From: Rhodobacter sp.
GTDB taxonomy: Bacteria; Pseudomonadota; Alphaproteobacteria; Rhodobacterales; Rhodobacteraceae
DNA length: 9,677 nt
Direction of reading: 5' to 3'
Assembly: GCA_013824045.1 (NCBI GenBank)
Contig: PNND01000214.1
Span: forward strand, 1-9,677
Of the stretch, positions 7,131 through 9,677 are shown piece by piece. Each line of letters opens with the position of its first letter. Within the stretch, counting starts at the first letter, position 1. A program made the translations under genes and the position numbers. The notes beneath the pieces were generated by a model. That model had not been told where the DNA came from and searched no databases. It saw only the letters and a program-made list of their open reading frames with translations.

Positions 7131-8474
7131 ATGAACCAGCACTATGCCGACCGCCGCAAGATCGACCCAAGCCGGGGCACCACGCTGGGCGACGGCTCCC
7201 CCAACGACAATGACCGCGTCGAAATCGGCCCCACCCAGCTTGCCTTCGCCGAATGGCAGGCGGCGGGCCTCACGCCCCCCAACCTCGCCCGGATGCGCGA
7301 ATACCGCTGGGATCGTCTGGTCAAAGCGCTGCAGGCCCGCGATTACGGCGGCCTTCTGATGTTCGATCCCCTGAACATCCGCTACGCCACCGACACCACG
7401 AACATGCAAGTGTGGAACACCCACAACCCCTTCCGCGCCTGCCTGCTGATGGCCGATGGGCATATGGTGATGTGGGAATACAAGAATTCCCCCTTCCTCG
7501 TGACCTTCAACCCGCTGGTCAAGGAACTGCGCTCCGGTGCCACCTTCTTCTACAACTCCACCGGCGACCGCGGCGCCGTCGCCGCCCGCGCCTTCGCCCA
7601 GCAGGTCGATGATCTGATGCGCGCCCATGTCGGCACCAACCGCCGCCTCGCGGTGGACAAGATCATGGTCCACGGCCTGCGCGCGCTGGAATCCATCGGC
7701 TTTCAGGTGATGGAAGGCGAAGAGGTCACCGAACGCACCCGCGCCATCAAAGGCCCCGATGACATGCTGGCGATGCGCTGCGCGGCCCATGCCTGCGAAA
7801 CGGCGGTGGCCGCGATGGAGGCCTTCACCCGCAAGAACGTCCCGAAAGGAAACGTGTCGGAAGATGACATCTGGTCGGTCCTTCATGCCGAAAACATCCG
7901 TCGCGGCGGCGAATGGATCGAAACCCGCCTCCTCGCCTCCGGCCCCCGCACCAATCCCTGGTTTCAGGAATGCGGTCCCCGCATCGTGCAGAACAACGAA
8001 ATCGTGGCTTTTGATACCGACCTCATCGGTGCCTACGGCTTCTGCATCGACATCAGCCGCAGCTGGTGGGTGGGCGACCAGCGCCCGACCAATGCGATGA
8101 TCTCCGCCTATGCCCACGCACTTGACCATATCCGCGACCACCAGTCCCGCCTCAAACCCGGCGTCTCGATCCGCGACCTCACGTTCGGTGGGCATCAGCT
8201 GGACGCGCAGTATTGGCAGCAGAAGTATTCCTGCAAGATGCACGGCGTCGGGCTCTGCGATGAATGGCCCTATGTCACCTATCCCGACGGCTGGATGGAA
8301 GGCGCTTTTGACGCCGTGCTGGAGCCCGGCATGACGATCTGCGTCGAGGCACTGGTCAGCCCCGAAGGCGGCGATTTCTCCATCAAGCTGGAAGATCAGG
8401 TGCTGATCACGGAAACAGGGTGCGAAAACCTGACCCGCTATCCCTTTGACGCCGCTCTGATGGGCCTCGCCTGA
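7131..8474 (+). CDS. dddP: Dimethylsulfoniopropionate lyase DddP
   Basis: DddP cleaves the osmolyte DMSP into dimethyl sulfide and acrylate. It is built on the M24 peptidase (pita-bread) fold but is a metal-dependent lyase, not a peptidase. The 447-residue product is colinear with marine roseobacter DddP: it opens with KIDPSRGTTLGDG..NDNDR, then GGLLMFDPLNIRYATDTTNMQVWNTHNPFRA, KGPDDMLAMRCA, and EWIETRLLASGPRTNPWFQECGPRIVQ. Metal ligands Asp295, Asp297, Asp307, His371, Glu406 and Glu421 and the active-site Tyr366 and Asp377 are all present, at the numbers I recall for the structurally studied enzyme. I chose the start at 7131 because the conserved sequence begins just after it; the frame is open further upstream but would run through the divergent promoter. 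The gene diverges from a DUF3445 gene and ends just before a large palindromic repeat. General M24 aminopeptidases lack these N-terminal segments, so the assignment is firm. Confidence 0.93.
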   Translation: MNQHYADRRKIDPSRGTTLGDGSPNDNDRVEIGPTQLAFAEWQAAGLTPPNLARMREYRWDRLVKALQARDYGGLLMFDPLNIRYATDTTNMQVWNTHNPFRACLLMADGHMVMWEYKNSPFLVTFNPLVKELRSGATFFYNSTGDRGAVAARAFAQQVDDLMRAHVGTNRRLAVDKIMVHGLRALESIGFQVMEGEEVTERTRAIKGPDDMLAMRCAAHACETAVAAMEAFTRKNVPKGNVSEDDIWSVLHAENIRRGGEWIETRLLASGPRTNPWFQECGPRIVQNNEIVAFDTDLIGAYGFCIDISRSWWVGDQRPTNAMISAYAHALDHIRDHQSRLKPGVSIRDLTFGGHQLDAQYWQQKYSCKMHGVGLCDEWPYVTYPDGWMEGAFDAVLEPGMTICVEALVSPEGGDFSIKLEDQVLITETGCENLTRYPFDAALMGLA

Positions 8475-8479
8475 GAGAC

Positions 8480-8685
8480 GATTTTTCATGCGAAAAATCA
8501 GGGGGCTGTCTGCCCCCTCGGCGCGTACCGCGCCTCACCCCCGAGGATACTAGGGCAGAGAAGAACCCGAAAGACCCTCATGCAATCTTCTCTGCCCAAA
8601 TATCCTCGGGGGTGAATTGGCGCATAGCGCCAAGAGGGGGCGGAAAGCCCCCTTTCTTGCAGAATTTTCGCAGAAAATTCGTGCA
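8480..8685. repeat. Mirror-image pair of three-hairpin palindromic modules (REP/BIME-like)
   Basis: Two similar modules face each other. The left has stems 8480-8499 (GATTTTTC/GAAAAATC), 8500-8518 (AGGGGGC/GCCCCCT) and 8520-8534 (GGCGCG/CGCGCC), then the core CACCCCCGAGGATA. The right, read on the other strand, has stems 8662-8680 (GAATTTTC/GAAAATTC), 8635-8653 (AGGGGGC/GCCCCCT) and 8617-8633 (TTGGCGC/GCGCCAA), then the same core. The inner arms 8536-8564 and 8586-8614 form a 29-bp inverted repeat with 27 matches and a 21-base loop. The right AT-rich stem can be lengthened by TGCA (8658-8661 with 8682-8685) across a one-base bulge. The element fills most of the dddP-purB spacer and could end transcription from dddP. 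It looks like a dispersed repeat, but only one full copy is visible here. Confidence 0.85.
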
Positions 8686-8766
8686 CCCCCGCCCATCCCA
8701 GCGCCTTGCCTCGCAGCCCGTCCCGGCGTAAGCCCACCGCGTCCCTTCCCTGACACGAGGCCCGCC

Positions 8767-9677
8767 ATGATCCCCCGCTATTCCCGCCCCGACATGGTCG
8801 CCCTCTGGGAACCCCAGACCCGCTTCCGCATCTGGTTCGAGATCGAGGCCCATGCCTGCGACGCCCAAGCCATCCTCGGCGTGATCCCCAAGGCCAATGC
8901 CGAAGCTGTCTGGAAAGCCAAGGACGTCACTTTCGATGTCGCCCGGATCGATGAGATCGAGGCCGTCACCAAACATGACGTCATCGCCTTCCTCACGCAT
9001 CTCGCCGAAATCATCGGCAACGACACCGCGCGCTTCGTCCATCAAGGGATGACCTCGTCTGATGTGCTCGACACCACGCTGAACATCCAGCTCACCCGCG
9101 CCGCCGACCTCTTGCTTGCAGGTCTCGACCGCGTCCTCGCAGCCCTGAAAACCCGCGCGTTCGAGCATAAGGACACCGTCCGCATCGGCCGCAGCCACGG
9201 CATCCATGCCGAACCCACGACCATGGGCCTGACCTTCGCCCGCTTCTACGCCGAAATGGCCCGCAACCGCGCCCGTCTGATCAACGCCCGGGCCGAGATT
9301 GCCACCGGCGCCATATCCGGCGCCGTCGGCACCTTCGCCAATATCGACCCCTTCGTCGAGGAACATGTCTGCGCCCAGCTTGGCCTCACCCCCGAACCCA
9401 TCTCCACGCAAGTCATCCCCCGCGATCGCCATGCCATGTTCTTCGTCACGCTGGGCGTCATCGCCTCCAGCATCGAGAACATCGCGATCGAGATTCGCCA
9501 CATGCAGCGCACCGAAGTGCTCGAGGCCGAGGAATTCTTCTCCCCCGGCCAAAAAGGGAGCAGCGCGATGCCGCACAAGCGCAACCCGGTGCTCACCGAA
9601 AACCTCACCGGCCTCGCCCGCCTCGTGCGCATGTCGGTGATCCCGGCGCTGGAAAACGTGGCCCTCTGGCATGAACG
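8767..9677 (+). CDS. purB: Adenylosuccinate lyase (PurB), 3' end cut by window
   Basis: This homotetrameric cytosolic enzyme of the fumarase/aspartase superfamily catalyses two fumarate-releasing steps: SAICAR to AICAR in purine synthesis and adenylosuccinate to AMP. The first 303 residues are present; the family is usually about 430-450 long, so roughly the last third lies beyond the window. Recognisable elements are the opening MIPRYSRPDMVALWEPQTRF, KHDVIAFL with His70, HQGMTSSDVLDT (92-103), RSHGIHAEPTT (142-152) with the conserved catalytic His144, and the superfamily signature GSSAMPHKRNP (264-274) in the mobile active-site loop. The start at 8767 follows GAGG (8757-8760) by 6 bases and matches relatives. 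It lies downstream of the large repeat and is probably transcribed separately from dddP. Confidence 0.96.
   Translation, partial: MIPRYSRPDMVALWEPQTRFRIWFEIEAHACDAQAILGVIPKANAEAVWKAKDVTFDVARIDEIEAVTKHDVIAFLTHLAEIIGNDTARFVHQGMTSSDVLDTTLNIQLTRAADLLLAGLDRVLAALKTRAFEHKDTVRIGRSHGIHAEPTTMGLTFARFYAEMARNRARLINARAEIATGAISGAVGTFANIDPFVEEHVCAQLGLTPEPISTQVIPRDRHAMFFVTLGVIASSIENIAIEIRHMQRTEVLEAEEFFSPGQKGSSAMPHKRNPVLTENLTGLARLVRMSVIPALENVALWHE

Noticed and set aside
7014..8489. 491-codon minus-strand open frame opposite dddP
   Set aside because: It covers dddP almost exactly, has Gly/Ala/His-rich composition without any recognisable domain, and would run through the divergent promoter.
8480..8685. CRISPR array or insertion sequence
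   Set aside because: The repeats are inverted rather than direct and regularly spaced, there are no spacers, and no transposase is encoded in or next to the element.
8578..9672. 364-codon minus-strand open frame opposite purB
   Set aside because: It is an antisense shadow of purB, and its far end runs through the palindromic repeat.

Overview
This window looks like chromosomal DNA of an alphaproteobacterium, most likely a member of the Rhodobacteraceae (roseobacter/Rhodobacter group). The evidence is the high GC content with strong C/G third-position bias, an alphaproteobacterial glnB-glnA pair, a clear DMSP lyase of the DddP type, and palindromic intergenic repeats built on a CACCCCCGAGGATA core. 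No phage, plasmid, CRISPR, tRNA or rRNA features were seen.

Layout. Positions 1-80 hold a cluster of short hairpins. They lie just past the stop of a minus-strand bifunctional NAD(P)HX epimerase/dehydratase gene (nnrDE, 87-1718). About 480 bp of that gene (roughly 901-1380) has a base composition very unlike its flanks and may be a recombined patch. Across a 175-bp divergent spacer, glnB (PII, 1894-2232) and glnA (type I glutamine synthetase, 2308-3717) form the ammonium-assimilation operon, closed by a strong intrinsic terminator at 3743-3771. Two unrecognised genes follow (3935-5050 and 5295-6215). Their proteins share a C-terminal module: a QxRxALY motif followed by two predicted membrane helices. 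Their N-terminal parts are unrelated. The second gene converges, with 6 bp between the stop codons, on a minus-strand DUF3445 (heme-dependent oxidative N-demethylase-like) gene (6222-7004). That gene is divergently paired with dddP (7131-8474). A 292-bp spacer then carries an elaborate mirror-image repeat, and purB (adenylosuccinate lyase) starts at 8767 and runs off the window.

How it fits together. glnB and glnA sense and assimilate ammonium. nnrDE repairs damaged NAD(P)H, and purB serves purine synthesis. dddP cleaves DMSP to dimethyl sulfide and acrylate. Its divergent DUF3445 neighbour belongs to a family that includes demethylases of methylated amines, so the pair may represent methylated-osmolyte metabolism, but that link is inferred from position only.

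Most worth a second look: the mirror-symmetric three-hairpin repeat between dddP and purB, the composition break inside nnrDE, the DUF3445-dddP pairing, and the paralogous two-helix membrane proteins next to glnBA.
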